64,000 bases of DNA from Triplophysa rosa (GCF_024868665.1 NC_079904.1:5719807-5783806), one strand, 5' to 3'. Shown: positions 33,418 through 47,440, numbered from the stretch's first letter. Notes: generated by a model from the letters alone, not told the origin. Numbers and translations: made by a program.

Positions 33418-33622
33418 CACTGAAAAAAATAACAAACATTTACCTCATTTTTGTGTTAAAAAAATGAAATAAATTTACTACAATTTCTACACTTTAAATT
33501 TACTTCAAAACTTTTGTGGCAAGTTTCTGAACACGGTTTCTTTAAGTAAATTTACTTACAAAACCTGTGTGCAAAAATTAAGTTAAAAAAAGTAAATTCA
33601 AGTAGTTGTTTTTTCAGTGCAG
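33418..33622. mobile_element. MITE with CACTGAAAAAA termini
   Basis: Left ACACTGAAAAAAATAAC and right GTTGTTTTTTCAGTGC are inverted repeats. The arms carry TTTACTT/AAGTAAA words. The same element type interrupts the Angel-like MITE at 37.4-37.7 kb. Confidence 0.65.
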
Positions 33623-35532
33623 TATGAGTTTTTTTTTTTACCAAAACAGTACAGGGAATTATTATTGTTAATAGATTCTGATGTTCCGATTCGATTCCAA
33701 TTCACAAGCTCTCGATTCAATTTGATTCTCAAATCGAGTCAATGTTTACAGATTTAATATCAGAAAAAGATCAGTAAACATCAGATTACAATGGTGAATT
33801 AAAAAATGAAATGAAGAGCCAAACCTGTATATTAAACTTTAAACAGACTTGGGAATATTGTAAACAGAAGAGTCCCATACCTTGATCAAACAGGATCAGG
33901 TTACTTTACATTTAAGATAAAGTATAACAACAAAATGTCACAAAATTAGCTGTAAAGAGAGGCTGCAATCAACCACTGCCTTTTATGTGAAGGTGATGTT
34001 AAATTCGACGACACACCCGCATCCACCATGTTAATTAAGCAATGAATGAACCAAATGCTCCCTGTTGTAATATTCACCCGTTGTAAAAAGAAAAGTGACA
34101 TCTAGTGGAAAGTAGTAGCAATAACATTCACGTTAATGAATGTTCAGTGTTTGCGGAAGAATCGACATGCAACCGACAGCATTTTAAAAACCGATTAATC
34201 GAACTAAACTAAATTGAGGAAAACATTATGTTAATTGTAATAAAATATTGGCCTAAATGTTGTTTGAAAAACTCATACTAAAGGAAAATTTGAAATGTTG
34301 CTGCCCTAGCAATTAACTGAAATAAGTTGAAGTTGAAGAAAAAAAATATTAACTGGAAATAAAGAAACAATCTAGAAAGAAAACTATAATAAAAATAAAT
34401 GAAACCCAAACAGCTATATTAAAATAATAAATAATTAAACAAAATTGCTAAAAATTAAACTAAAATAAACATGAAGACTAAAAAATAATAATTTAAGCTA
34501 AAAAACTAAATAAAAACGAATAAAACTAAAACTAATAAAACTAAAAAATAATTTACACTGTATGATACAAATTGTTTCATTTTTAACCGAAAATACATTT
34601 TTAACTGATACAACTTTTTAAAATACTGTAAAACTATTGAGAAACTATTCCTGCTATTACTAATAAAAATGACTAACCATAACTTAACCATTACTTTCTA
34701 AAGTATTAAAATACAACATTTGTCCATTTGAATCTAACGCTTCTTACATTGTAGTGACTGCACACTGTAACTCAACTGACTAGTTGCTTTGTGTATAGGA
34801 ACATCAAATCCTGTATGTCTGTTAGCTTACTGATAAATATGCATGTCTTAGCTTCTGTCTTGTACTGTATATAACATGTGGTCTGGGATCTGGGTTGTCT
34901 GCGTCATGGGATGTTTGGAAACCTCTGAAGATAAGCCTCCTGGATGTCTTTCCAGTATCTACAGCTCTGTGTTATATTGAATCAGTCTTAGAAGCCAGCT
35001 CAGTGGGGAGGGGGTCATCAATCGCAAGGTTGAGGTGTCTAGCCGGATTTATCCAAAGCTTTCTTCGCGGTATTGATCTATCTGACTTTTAAACATCCTC
35101 AGAGACCGCAGGGAATTAGCGGGCTCAGATGGCATCACTGCTATAGAGCTTTTGAAAAAATTAAGTCATCAGTTCAAGAAGAATAATAACCGTCATATCT
35201 TAACATACTGTAAATGCTTTAATTGACCATTTCCAGTGCATTTAAAGAGCTTAGATCTTAACAATGTCTTTAACTGCTTAAGACTTTAAACTCAAGAGAT
35301 ATCAAAATTAACCAGTATCAAATTCTTTCAAATGACCAAATGATCTAAGCTTTGCCAGCAACATAAAATTAAATTCTATATTCTTACTGTATGGCAACAA
35401 TTGTCTCATTTAATCTAAGCAATGTTTGGAGAAACTTCTGAACAAAGCAGATATTCAACATATACTGTATAGTTTAGATAATGACATCAAAAGCCTTGCA
35501 TATAGAAAACTATAAATGATGGAGGCAAACCT
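33623..35532. other. Intergenic AT-rich stretch
   Basis: Contains TCGATTC/GATTCGA words at about 33680-33745 and CCGATTAATCGAAC at about 34191, suggestive of a degraded hAT-type repeat. A long A/T-rich tract follows at about 34320-34560. No gene seen. Confidence 0.3.
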
Positions 35533-35713
35533 TGAAGGAATAGTTCACCTTCCTCACTTACTCACCATGTCATTTTAAACCTGTGTGATTTTCTTTCTTC
35601 TGCAAAACACAAAAGATGTTTTGAAAAATGTTGTGAAAAAAAACAATGAAAGTCACTGTGGACCAACGGTTGTCTGTTACCAACATTTTTAAATTATTGA
35701 ACTATTCCTTTAA
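35533..35713. mobile_element. Angel-like MITE, internally deleted
   Basis: Left AAGGAATAGTTCACCTTCC with TTTCTTTCTTCTGCAAAACA, right ATTGAACTATTCCTTTAA. The right arm is mostly missing. Confidence 0.7.
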
Positions 35714-37261
35714 AAACCAATTATTAAAATATTCCATAATATCACAAACCATGAAAAATGCTATTAGTAAGTTTATCTGCCACTTCTCTATGAACACAAT
35801 GAGTTATCAATGCATCTCACCTCTTTCCATTTTGTTGCGTATCGTATCTATTAATATTAAAACTCACTTATCAGAGTGGTTGCTACGGAGACTAAAGCCT
35901 TTTACATAAGTACATAAAAAAGCCTCATCCAAAGCTGATCCAAGGTCATGGACAATGTTTTTTCCTGTGGTTTTATTTACCTCATAAACATTTAAATGCA
36001 CGTCAACAAAAACTTTCATTGATTACTGGATGTAGAGTTTGCATGAATCACGGAACACAAAAGCAATATAACGTGCATTTATTAATTCCATGATCCATTG
36101 ATCCATCCAATTCCACCCACTTTCAGTGTCCATGTTTGATCATTTTAAAAAGTAAGTCTCCTGTAAATGAAAAGCTACTACATGTATTGTTTTGAGGAGG
36201 AATCTGAAGCTTAAAACACAGCTTCATGATGCTGCAGAAGCTACGGGGTGAAAGGTCAGACATGCCTGCTGGGTCTCTCCAAACGTCTTCATCTCTATTC
36301 AAACCTGCACTGCTGTGAATCCTGTAGCTGAGAAATCAACTTTCTTTGTTGTTCTAGCAAAAGTAATAGCTTTGCCATGCAATAATAAACATCACAGTAA
36401 CATTTTCGATGTTTCATTAACATTTTGGCATGGACACAAAAATAGTTCAATGTCACTGATGCCATGGAGGTTTGGGTACCAGCATTTTTGATGACGAAAC
36501 AATGCTGTACATCTGCAGCTCCCACTAAACTCTTTTCTCATGCAAAATCTCCGGGAAAAAAAAACTTGGTCTATGAGTGAAGAGATCGGAAACAGACTGT
36601 GTCCCATCTTATCTCCATCAACAGGCACTGACCTATTGACTGTGCACACACAGTCTTGCACATAGATTTAGTTTGACAGTCTTGCATGAGCTCCTGACCT
36701 AAATCATATTGGGACAAAACTCAACCATTTATCCATACGAGATGTTCCAAGACAAATTTGGTTCCACATTTGAATTAATTGCAAATGCAAATGAAGCTTT
36801 GACTGTATCTCCTGTTATATTAAATATATGCATATTAAAATGCAAATAACATCTCATCCTGTTATGTATGCGGAAATGTAAATATCATGTCTTACAGCTC
36901 AACATTGTAATTTACTTTTCAAATTTGCTCTTTATGTGCATAAGGACAGGGACAAATAAATTATAGTGATTTCACGACTAATTTAGAGTGGAAGGTTTTG
37001 CATAAAGGTTTACGACATGCTGGTGTGCTGAATCCTCTTTACAAAGAGATAACACAACATGTAACATTTCAATTAACACTTGCTATTTCTTCTATTATTA
37101 CAGGTCAAACATCAAAATATTTGCTTTTAGTGGTCTTCAAATTCATTCACTTTTGCCTTTATTGAAAAGGAGAGTACATATGGAGAGGACACAAATTACA
37201 GCTTGGGAAGACTGGCAAAGAACTTCGAGTCAGACTCGAAAGATGTAACTTTCAAAACCTA
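35714..37261. other. Intergenic, no gene seen
   Basis: Non-repetitive DNA. The minus-strand open frames at 36295-36661 overlap one another in different frames and show no family motif. Confidence 0.3.
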
Positions 37262-37810
37262 AAAGTGACAGTTCATCGGCAAAATTCTGTCATTATTTAC
37301 TCACCCTCTTGTCATTTCAAACGTGCATGACTTTCTTTCTTCAGCAGAACTGATATTTTGAAGAATGTTGGTAATCGTTATTTCACAATGTTGTAAAAAA
37401 TAGTATATTTCAATATGACAGTAAATTGATCCAAAATTGATAAAGTTTGAGTTAGACACATGTTTTGTTCAACGTAATCTTTTTTTGTTTACTTTAAGTA
37501 ATATTTACTTAATATTTTAACAAACACTAAATGTATTTAATAAGTAGAATTTACTTTATTCTGGTTAGTAAGTTGTACTTGAATTATAGCGGCACCTTTT
37601 ACTTAAAAATATGCGTGCAAATTGTTACAAGGTTTTATTTAGTAAATTCTACAAGTTGCTTTTTTCAGTGTACAATAGAAGTGAACGGGTGCCGGCGTTG
37701 TTCGCTTACCAACTTTCTTCAAATGATCTTCTTTTGTTTTCTGTGGAAGAAAGAAAGTCATAAAGGTTTAAAATGACGACAGAATTTTATTTTTAAACTA
37801 TCCCTTTAAA
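37262..37810. mobile_element. Angel-like MITE split by a second MITE
   Basis: The 5' arm (37262 to about 37390, with ATTTACTCACCCTCTTGTCA) and 3' arm (about 37676-37810, ending AAACTATCCC then TTTAAA) belong to one Angel-like element. The interval 37391-37675 is full of TTTACTT/AAGTAA words and ends CTTTTTTCAGTGTAC, like the CACTGAAAAAA MITE at 33418-33622. Confidence 0.65.
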
Positions 37811-39999
37811 TGACTTGTTGCATGTTGCAAACACACCTTCAACTTCAAAACTTTTATTTTAAGGTCAGAATTTTGGATGTATAGCCATAATCCCTCCCCT
37901 ATATGCCCAATAAAATTTAACGCCAGGGCGAAATAAAACTCCAATCTATTTTCATTAAAGAACATCTTGAGTATTTCTCTGGTACATTTAACAACCAATC
38001 GACCATCAGACTAAATTGTAAAATTACAATTAAAACGCCACCAGCTTTAAAGGAGCTCATTTCCCCACCGGAGTAGCACAGATATGACGTGTTTAAATGA
38101 GACATATAGTGAAAATTGTAATTATATCTGTTTTTGCTGAAAGCCAACTATGTAAAAGATAACATAAAAACAGCCTTAAACTTAAACTGACCTTTTGCCC
38201 ATACTGCAGGAGAGTCTATGGGTGAGTCCATATGGGCAACCACTAAATATTTAAACCTGGATGTCACAGTGGCACTTGTGAGCATTGAGGGATTAGTGGA
38301 TTCACTCATGCACATTAAAATGGATCACAGCTGACATCTTGTAAGGTCGTTTTCCTGTTTGCTGTGAGAAAAAAAATCAACCTGTATACATTATACATGA
38401 GTGCCGGGGATCACACCTGCACAACAACATCTACAACAGGGAAACAGCTTGAGAAGAGCATCTCTCAAGGTCCAATATATCTATCACATCAAATGTACTC
38501 TGACATCCAAAAATGTACTGAGGAAAGCAAGGAAACAGTAAGATCTTGCATTGAAATATCTGATGGATAGAAAAAACTTTGCTAAAGAGACCAAAATATA
38601 TTTTAGAAGGTGTTTCTCGCTATTCAATGAGGAAACCTGTGCTGCATCGTTTGAACAAAATAAACTTGAAAAGTGTGAACAATGAAGTTAGCCTGAATAT
38701 GTAAATCAAGCAGATGGGCTTACTGTTCAATGGCTGTTTGATAATGAGAAATAGAGAATGTTGTGTATATTCATGCATAAACCTAAAGCACTAAATATTC
38801 TGCTAAGCTCACTGAGGCCGTAAGAGCTATTCATAAGAAAACCTCTCAGATAAGCTATTCACTGACTTGAAATTATTTCAAACTAATGTTCATTCTAATT
38901 TATTGAATGCCGTCAGGGCCAGTCCATAAATGAGAGGACGACGGATGCACACCATCAATCCGTTTTCGACACACCCCTGAAAAGCATTCAAATCTGTCTG
39001 CATTACTACAAATCAGATTGAAAATTCATTAAAGCAAAGAGTAAAGCGGCCCGAAACTGTTACATTCAATCACACCATTTAGAATGGGATGGAGCGAGCG
39101 CCTCTAACATCTTTATTGGGTGTCATGTAAATACGGAAAGCCCTGACACCGTCATTTTGAAGGCAATTCAGACATCAATTTGACAGGAAATGAACTTCAC
39201 AGTGGATCATGACATGACGTGATTACACTTCACAGGGTGTTAGGAGCCGCAGTGGATTGGTTACTTTTTCACCTTATGAAAACACACAAATACACAAAGG
39301 ATGCAGGAAGACGTCCTGGGATGTGTTTTTCTGAGACTTCAGTGACATGATGTATGTGGGAGACTTGTTAGTGTGTCTAACACAGTGGGTAATTGGCATT
39401 ATGCATTATGCAGTTCAGCTCGGTTCATTCAAAACGAAGGAATAATTATACAAATACACAACCTCAGGGTTATGGCGTGTTATAATGCAAAAAAAACGTT
39501 CACCTTTTTTTTATCCTTGAGGCCATCCTCATAGCTGTTACGGCTGAAGGCACACCCTTATATCTTTACCGTCTTCATCCAAACTGCATTAGCTATTCCG
39601 CAGTAGTCTAACACTGGACGGCTTGAATAGTGATTACTGCAGCAGCTCTTTCTGTCAGTCTTATTTTACAGTAATGCTAAGAAAATCACAGTCATGCCGA
39701 TACCGCAATAGGGGCCTATATGTCATGGGCTGTATGCTTGAGAAAGGTCACAGCTCTCATAGAGAGGGACACAAGGCTTTATCTTAAGTGAAGATAAAGA
39801 CCAAGGATTTTCACTGCAGTGAGACTTAATAATAAAATAGAAGTAAATAGAAAGAACTTATATTTCAATACCACCTTGAAGCTCTTTAAGGATTAATGGA
39901 TTTCATTACATCCTGTATGCAAGCATCGACTTATTTCATTCTATAGCGTACGCTGACAAAACCAAATTTTGCCTTGACTGCTGTGGATCTGCTTGACTA
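37811..39999. other. Unique intergenic stretch, possible regulatory DNA
   Basis: No repeat family recognised. About 38780-39250 is notably free of repeats and of simple sequence. It is a candidate for conserved non-coding DNA, by impression only. No coding exon is seen. Confidence 0.25.
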
Positions 40000-40013
40000 G
40001 TTCTCAATGCAGT

Positions 40014-40160
40014 GTTGGGTAAGTTACTCTGAAAAAGTAATTAATTACTAGTTACTAATTACATATTCAATAGTGTAATTAGATTACTGTACAAGTTACT
40101 CTCTCCAAAAAGTATTTAGTTACTTATTACTAATTACTTTCTATATCCTCCATCAACCTT
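40014..40160. repeat. Repeat end with CAGTGTTGGGTAAGTTACT motif
   Basis: CAGTGTTGGGTAAGTTACTC followed by repeated AGTTACT/TAATTACTA words is the recognisable end of a widespread fish DNA-transposon family. The other terminus is not identified. Confidence 0.5.
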
Positions 40161-40626
40161 GATTAGTTAAGTGATTTAAAGATAGACATGAAACGGCTTA
40201 TTTAATTCATTCAAATAAATAATATTAAACTACATAAAGTAGTATTATTAACTGACCAAAGTATTACAAATGTGAGAATTATACATTAAAGCACGGATTT
40301 TAAAGTTAGACTTTGAATTTTGATGTCAATTCCACTATTGCACACACATATTAAACAAAGTATGTTAATGTTAATAAATGAGAAATACAGTTTTTAGCCT
40401 TTATTATTCTTTGTTAATGTTAATACGATTTTTCATGTCACAGTAGATCAGTGTGCAATGTTAACAGATACAACGTTTGATTTAAAAAATGTATTAACAA
40501 ATGCTAATATTAACATGAATCAAGATCAATAAATGCTAATGTTAGCTAATGTAAGCTAATGTTAAAATCTAAAAAAAATACAGATAAAAAAGATAACATT
40601 ACTGGAAAGTGTTACCAAAGTAAATG

Positions 40627-41032
40627 GGGTATATGCATACGGGTTGATGACGTACTTCCGCTAAAATCTCAGCCAGGCTGTTACATCCGGCCGCCATAGG
40701 GAACAACGGCGTTTCGCTTCAGGATCAACAACGTGAGTCTAATTATTCAAACACTTCGCCATACGTCGACAACCAAAAAGGAGAAGCACTTCAACAAATA
40801 TGGAGAAGTACATCAAAAAAATATGAACTTTTGCACTTACTAGAGGCATGATCACAGAGGCACTTAACAAAGCTCACCAGTAGTGCTGTCGGTCTGCCGA
40901 AATTTGAATGTTTTCTTACTAAACACATCGTTATCACTTGGTGAAAAATCCCCTTAGTGCTATGAGAGTAGAAGTGACCTAGCTGGCTAAGATTTTAGCA
41001 GAAGTACGTCATTGTCCCGTGTGCATATACCC
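40627..41032. mobile_element. 406-bp MITE with long terminal inverted repeats
   Basis: Left GGGTATATGCATACGGG and TGACGTACTTCCGCTAAAAT match the reverse complement of the right end (CCCGTGTGCATATACCC, ATTTTAGCAGAAGTACGTCA). The inverted repeats are about 50 bp with a few mismatches. The centre is CpG-richer. No coding. Confidence 0.75.
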
Positions 41033-42433
41033 AATTGCTACCAATATAATGATGCTATTGACATGGAAGAGTGTGTAGCACGTCACATCACACTATATCC
41101 ATTGTCTCACTTAGTATTCCTTTCTTGTCCAGTAAACTTAAATCCAAAGAGAATTTTAACAAAAAAAAGCTAACCTAATTTGCATAAGCATTTTTTTGCA
41201 TCGCATCAGCTGCTTTGGTTGCAGTTAATGGAGCAAAAATGTCTACTGTATGTTTAGTGCAGTGTAATGAAAACTACCAGGTTTGTCCAGATTTGTTTAT
41301 TAAAAATGCCTCTTGTAAGTCGTTCGAATAGCAATTGGGAGCTTGTTCCACTCTTAAAGTGGAAAGATGGACAAATGTCATATCTCGCTAGGCAGGCATC
41401 TTTCATGCAGCGAGACAGCTGGTGATGGCAGCCAGGCTGGCGTGTTTGGTTTGATAATGTAATTCAGATAATGGAGGGGTCAGGCAGGCATCGTAAGCAC
41501 AGGACTCTCTGGAGGCTAAATATAGGTCAAGCTGGAAGGTTTCGGAAATAAAAAAATGACACACACACATAAACATACACATTTCCTCAGCATGGGTTAC
41601 ATAGGGGGAGGAAAAACACTTGCTAAATTGCAAATACATTTTGTTGGGGGCTGTCTAATAAACAGGCTAAATGTGTTAGGGAAGAGATTTGTTGTTCTTG
41701 CTGTTTCCATGACTTAAAGCTATTTGATAGTTGCAGACTTTATTGAATTTCTTTCTCTCATACAACCGCAAAGTAAACAGAAAGGTTTTGGCGCTGACCC
41801 TCACATAGCATCTGAGGACGCTCGGGGTCAGACGGAGGATGAAGTCAGAAAAGCCTTGAATTGTTTTAAACATTTCAATATTAAGCTTTTCTTTGAAAAT
41901 GAAATCAGAGAGGTTCCTCGTGATTCTAAAGGATATTGATTGGCAGTAGTTAAAGTGATCTGAATGCGAAGTACACTATTTGCCGGATGAAAAATACGAC
42001 CACTTTCAAGGTAGCTCTCTTCGATTCCACACAAAAGCAAGTAATGGTTTCGTTGGAAACTCAATCAGAGTTAAGGACATCACAGAGAAAACCTTTTTCC
42101 CAGCTCCAGGTTTCATGTGAAATATGTCAAATCAGTTTAGCCACATGACCTTCATGAGCATGAATGTTGGGATTGTTTTACATCTTGAAGAACCTGTCAT
42201 GAATAATGCATGCCAAAAATCCCATGATGCTTTATCAGACTTCATTAAGAGATATGACGGACGGCAACAGGTTCACGTTTTCAGATCAGATTTTCAGATT
42301 CTGACAGAATGTAATCTCACAAACTGTCAAAGTTCTCTGAAATGAGAGAAAGGTGCGGTAAACATGTTACTGATTGCTTCAGCGGCCCGGTGCTTCAGAA
42401 AGCAGTGAATTGTACATCTGTGCAAATGACGTC
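41033..42433. other. Intergenic, no gene seen
   Basis: No recognised repeat. Short open frames at 41724-42345 have no family signature. Confidence 0.3.
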
Positions 42434-42610
42434 TTAAAGGGACAGCTGCCCAAAAATCTACATTCTGTCATCATTTACTCACGCAAACCTGCATTTTTTC
42501 TTGTGTGGAACACACAATTAGTTTTGTAGCAGAATGTACATGTTTCTCTTTTGCACACAATGAAAGTGAATATTGACTGTCCCTAGTCCCCATCCACTTT
42601 TAGTGTTTAG
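42434..42610. mobile_element. Angel-like MITE, 5' half only
   Basis: AAGGGACAGCTGCCCAAAAA then TCTGTCATCATTTACTCACG, with TTGTGTGGAACACACAA in the middle. The right arm is absent. Confidence 0.65.
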
Positions 42611-45290
42611 AAACAATGGCAATGGAGCCATTATATATATTTTTTCTTAGATCAAAGAAATCACTCTCACATCATTTAACACAGTATGAAAAACATTGTC
42701 GCCATCTGAAGTGTTTCCCAGTAATAATGCTTGCTTTAATATCTCCACATTATATCATGTAATTCAATTCGCCACAAAAATAACCCAATATTCAAGTGTG
42801 TCTATTTCCATCACCAATTTCAAGTGTCACTGTGAAGTTTACCCAAGGGAACGAAATGGCTCAGACGAACGAGAAGAATCTCATTTACTATGTACGGTCG
42901 CAAATTTAAAAAGGCATTACAATATAATCCTTATTAAATCCTGCTTTGCTGTTTGCTAAAGGTGGCAGATTTTCAACATCCATCTCGCACCATTAGCTCT
43001 GAGACACATCTCGTTGCTCTCAAGGTTGTTGCCGGGTCCTGCATTTTCATGAGCTGTTACATTCAGACCATTGGATGACACTAGTTTGTTTCAAATAGGA
43101 AAATGGAGTCCTTTGTCATTCAGACAGATAATTAAATGTCTGACAGTCTTTATAGTTACTTATCTCCTTAACCGGGTGAATTTATAAGCTTGAGTTTTCA
43201 GTCCTTTAGGTGTTTACCTTTAACAATCTAAAAGCTTATTAAAGTCTTAACAATAATGATAATAACAATAACAATGTTTAACTGATTATTACCGATTTAA
43301 CTGATGATTACCAACACTTTCCTTACTCCTCATCACAACAATTCTGCCAATCTGAATCACACCTACAGTAGCGAAAAAAAATAAGAGAACATTCCAAATA
43401 TTCATTTAATCAGCATTTCTAGATGTTTTGTGGCCATTCCAGTCCGGTGTCTGTTGAATTTCAACAAAATCAAACCTCACGAGAGACAAAGTCATTCAAC
43501 AGCAATGTGAAAGACTGAAAGACCCATGAAAACTGTGATAAAAATCACAGTTTTTTATCACATAAAAAAGCCAAATTTTCCTACACAAATATTACTGTTG
43601 TATTGCTTAAAAGTGAATACAATTTTTTGCCGTAATTGAGTAATTAAAATACAGAGAATCTTTTCTGTTATTTTGACCCGTTTCTTCAGTTTTCATTTTT
43701 TGCAAATAAACGCAAATAGAAACAATATTTTTATTTGACATTTGGGAGAAATATTAGTAGTTCACAGAATAAAAAATATAATCATTTTACATAAAAACAT
43801 ATAAATAGTAAATTCAGAAAAACTGCATATATTTCCATTCCCATCTTTGATCCATACTTGCAACGTATAGATTTCTACACACATGGCTTAAAGATGCCCG
43901 TCTGTACACAGGACTGTAAGAAGTCTGACCTTTCATCTAATGAGCCCGATCACACTCATTAGAGCATAGAACTTTTTTTTATTGCTCAGGAGTCTAAATT
44001 TGTTTGCCCTTTGCACAGGTTGTGCATTACTGTGTTCTGGTATTGAATGAAAGAGCAGTAAAAATATCAATAACTAACAATGAATTCCAGCTTTGCGAAG
44101 ACTCTGGTTCAGTTTGGTGGAGCGACACTTGCCTGTAAACTTTAATTGGCAACCACTTTGTCCATATTCGGCCTATACATTGTCATGTATACAGTTGACA
44201 AATGAGAGAACATAAATAACTAATGCCTTTTTTCAAAGCACAATTTTCAAAGCAAAAATAATGACTCATCATCCCTGACTCTATTATAAGGATTTAGTTG
44301 TTTCAAAGTTAAACTCCATTGTTTGGCAACCTACAGAGCTGTATATAAAGAGGGTTATTTGTAAGAGACTTGTAAGATGCCTTGCATTAGTTAAGTTAGA
44401 TTTATAAGTTACAGGATCATATAAGATGATGGGCTTTTGAAAGCAATCTTGGAAGCGGATGAACCTTTTCATGTACCATATGGTCTTTGGGACTCATTGT
44501 CAAAGACCATTGTATCCATCCAGACACACATTCACACACTTACCTTGCTAAACCTAACCTTTTGCGTCCAAAGACAAGGTGGCCTAGGTTTAGCAATCCA
44601 ACAAAGCAACAGCAGACCTCATAGAGGCATAGAGATGAGGTCAGGAGGGTTAACTTCACTCACAATGTGGTGATAATGCACATCTGCTCTGACTGACAAG
44701 CCAGCATTGCTCAAAGGCCATTTTCACTTCAACCTTATCTAGCACTGCTTGGCATTCACTCTAACTTACAGTAACTATGTTGTCAATCTCAAATACTGCA
44801 TTCATGATAAAGGATCGTAAACCTTGTTCGTGAAACACGAGCAATACGAATTTCTGTTTAAAACGTTCATAAACCCCCAATGCCCTTAGTTTAATGTGAT
44901 CATTTATATCTTCACACCTGTTACAAAATTCGTTCGGCTCATGGTCCATTAACTTTGTCTTTTTAAGGACATCACATTGTTTGGTTGAAGAAACAGTGTG
45001 AGCTGTTAGTAGCATATGCAATGGAGAATTTAGGATGTCCATCGTAATGTAAAATTAAAATCAAGTTTGACGGAAACCAATGTCATAAATGTATTACTTA
45101 TTTGTAAAGGCATGTTGTGCAGAAAAGACGGAGATTTATCCTCACTGTACATTTAAAAGGCTACGGTTCATTTTCATTAATTTTGCAAAATGTAATGAAT
45201 CAATTATTTTAAATGCAATTATCTTGAAGCAAGATGCAAATTAGTTTATTTAATGCACATTTTATCAATGTTTATTCAGATCAGATCAAT
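42611..45290. other. Intergenic, no gene seen
   Basis: Mostly AT-rich and non-repetitive. A short inverted repeat, TTGCTAAACCTA / TAGGTTTAGCAA, spans about 44547-44598 and could form a hairpin. No coding exon is seen. Confidence 0.3.
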
Positions 45291-45339
45291 AAAATACTAT
45301 TATACAATTACTATTAAAATACTATTAAAAGAAAGCTTC

Positions 45340-45500
45340 CTCACAGCGATGAAGAACCATTTTAGTTTCCCAAAGAATCTTTTCTTTCTTACGTTTTACA
45401 ATCTAAAGAACCTTTTTCCCCCAAAACCAGAAAGGTTCTTCAGATGTTGAAGGTTCTTTATACAACCATAAAGCCACGGTTCTTCGATGACATCATTAAG
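45340..45500. repeat. Repeat with AAGAACC / GGTTCTT arms
   Basis: AAGAACCATTTTAGTTTCCC and AAAGAACCTTTTTCCC oppose AGGTTCTTCAGATGTTG and GGTTCTTTATACAACC. A second, fuller copy lies at 54040-54290. Confidence 0.6.
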
Positions 45501-45565
45501 CACCTTTTTAAAGTGTAAACAAATTCTTCTTGATCTTACAACCCCTATTCAAGTGATTTTTTACA

Positions 45566-45597
45566 TTTCTGCATTTGGCAGACGCTTTTATCCAAAT
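45566..45597 (-). repeat. tRNA-SINE tail, minus orientation
   Basis: CATTTGGCAGACGCTTTTATCC is the reverse complement of the conserved SINE 3' core. Confidence 0.5.
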
Positions 45598-46518
45598 ATT
45601 TTTAATCGAAATGTTGAAGAGCATTTCTCCAGGTTGTCCTCTTGAAACCATGAGGTGGAGTAGTTCTTATTAGTGCCACAGACACTAGAGCTACTGCAAT
45701 ATTTAACACTTGCACCTTTTTAGTTTAATTAACTTTTGGAATTCAAGCATTCACAGTTAGTGGTGCTGATGAGGGCAGGAGACCCGAGGCCAGTATTACT
45801 GCTAATACACTCACTACACTTGTTTTTCCCGCACATACAGTACGAACTTCTCTTCGACCCTTTCCTGTCTATTTCTAGTCTAGGAAACCTGCTGTGCAAG
45901 GAAACCTACAAATGGACAAAATCATTACAGGTCTATTGCGCTGATAATGGATGGTATTATTTCTTAAAAACAAGAAAAAACATTTGATCAGGGTTTTCCA
46001 AGGCCATTACACTGGGTGATGGGGTGGCAACATTGTAAGAATTTGATGCACCTGAAATGTAAGAGATTTTTGAATGCAACACATGAACGTAAGCCACCTC
46101 AAAATTGACATCCATACTGCCCAGCTAGGTAACAAATAACACTTCCACTGGTGTGAATTACTTGCCCACTAATATGAAACTGGATAAACACAAAGCTTTA
46201 AAAAGGTCTGGCACACAACAGGAGATTTGTACTTTGAATGTGGAGCTATAGGGGGTGGTACACACAGCTGCATGTTGTTATGATTTATGTCCTATGAATC
46301 AACCAACACCATCTCCTTTGAGCACTTAAGCCACTGGGATAACAAATAACCATAAACCATCTATTTACAGGAAAAAGCAATGTATCACTTCAATATAATT
46401 TTAATGAACTTAATAATTCATTCAGCCATATTTTTGTTTTAAAGCTACATGCAGTTTGCAACAGAGATGTTTGACCTTATAGAGATTAAATTAGCAGAAA
46501 TTATGTAAAAAAAAAAAA

Positions 46519-46769
46519 AACTTAAGGTATGCTCAAAAACAAAAATTATTTCATCCTAATGTCGTTCAACACTTGTATGCCTTGCTTTTTCTGTGGAACA
46601 TGAAAGAATGAACACAGTGGAAGTCAGTGGGGTACAATGTTGTTTGGTTACCAACATTCTTCAAAATATCTTTTGTGTTCTGAAGAAAAGAGAAAGCCAT
46701 ACGGGTTTGGAATCACATGAGGGTGAGTAAATGATGACAGAATGTTTTGGGTTGAACTATCACTTTAAG
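46519..46769. mobile_element. Angel-like MITE
   Basis: Centre GGAAGTCAGTGGGG, then TTGGTTACCAACATTCTTC and AAAGCCATACGGGTTTGG, ending GGGTTGAACTATCACTTTAA. The left arm is degraded but visible. Confidence 0.75.
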
Positions 46770-47289
46770 TAACTTAAGTAAGCAACTGGTGAACATAACA
46801 ATGTTAGTCCAGCGCAGTATCAAACTAGTGGATGTACCACTGTGTCATCACATGGGGGGTCACCCACTCAGGGACGAACTCAGTAATGAGACATGAGCTG
46901 GTTCGCCCTGGGCAACACTGCACACAAAACGATGTGAACAAGCAGGGTGGAATAATTGCCAAGAACACCTGCTGCTATTGAGTCATTGATGGGGAGAATA
47001 CATCAAAATACCAGTCAGGTGTGCAAAGTATAATTCTTTTCAGACTGGGCTGCCCATCTCTCTGAGGCTACCCCATCTACCTGGAAAAATGTCAATTTTG
47101 CATCCTACGTCTTGTCACTCAATATAAAAACTGATGGCATAATACAGTACGCAAGGACAAAGTCATTTTATTTACATTGCATGAAAGCACCAGCAAATGT
47201 TTTTTTCTTTTCAGGCTACAGTAGGGTACATTTCATCCATTCGTCCATACGCCTTTTAAAAGGAAATCAATCGAATAGAGAAGAAAGTT

Positions 47290-47440
47290 CAAGGGATAGT
47301 TCACCCAAAAATGAAAATTCTGTCACCACTTACTTATCCCCAGGTTGTTCCAAACCTGTATAAATCTATTTGTTCTGATAAACACAAAGAAAGATATTTG
47401 GAAGAATGTCAGTAAGCAAACAGATCAGAATTTCAGAGGG
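47290..47440. mobile_element. Angel-like MITE, 5' half
   Basis: AGGGATAGTTCACCCAAAAA then TGAAAATTCTGTCACC is the best-preserved copy of the family terminus in the window. The match ends near AAGCAAACAGATC. Confidence 0.75.

Noticed and set aside
36295..36661. Overlapping minus-strand frames with several cysteines
   Set aside because: No recognisable domain; base composition like the surrounding intergenic DNA and no convincing splice sites.
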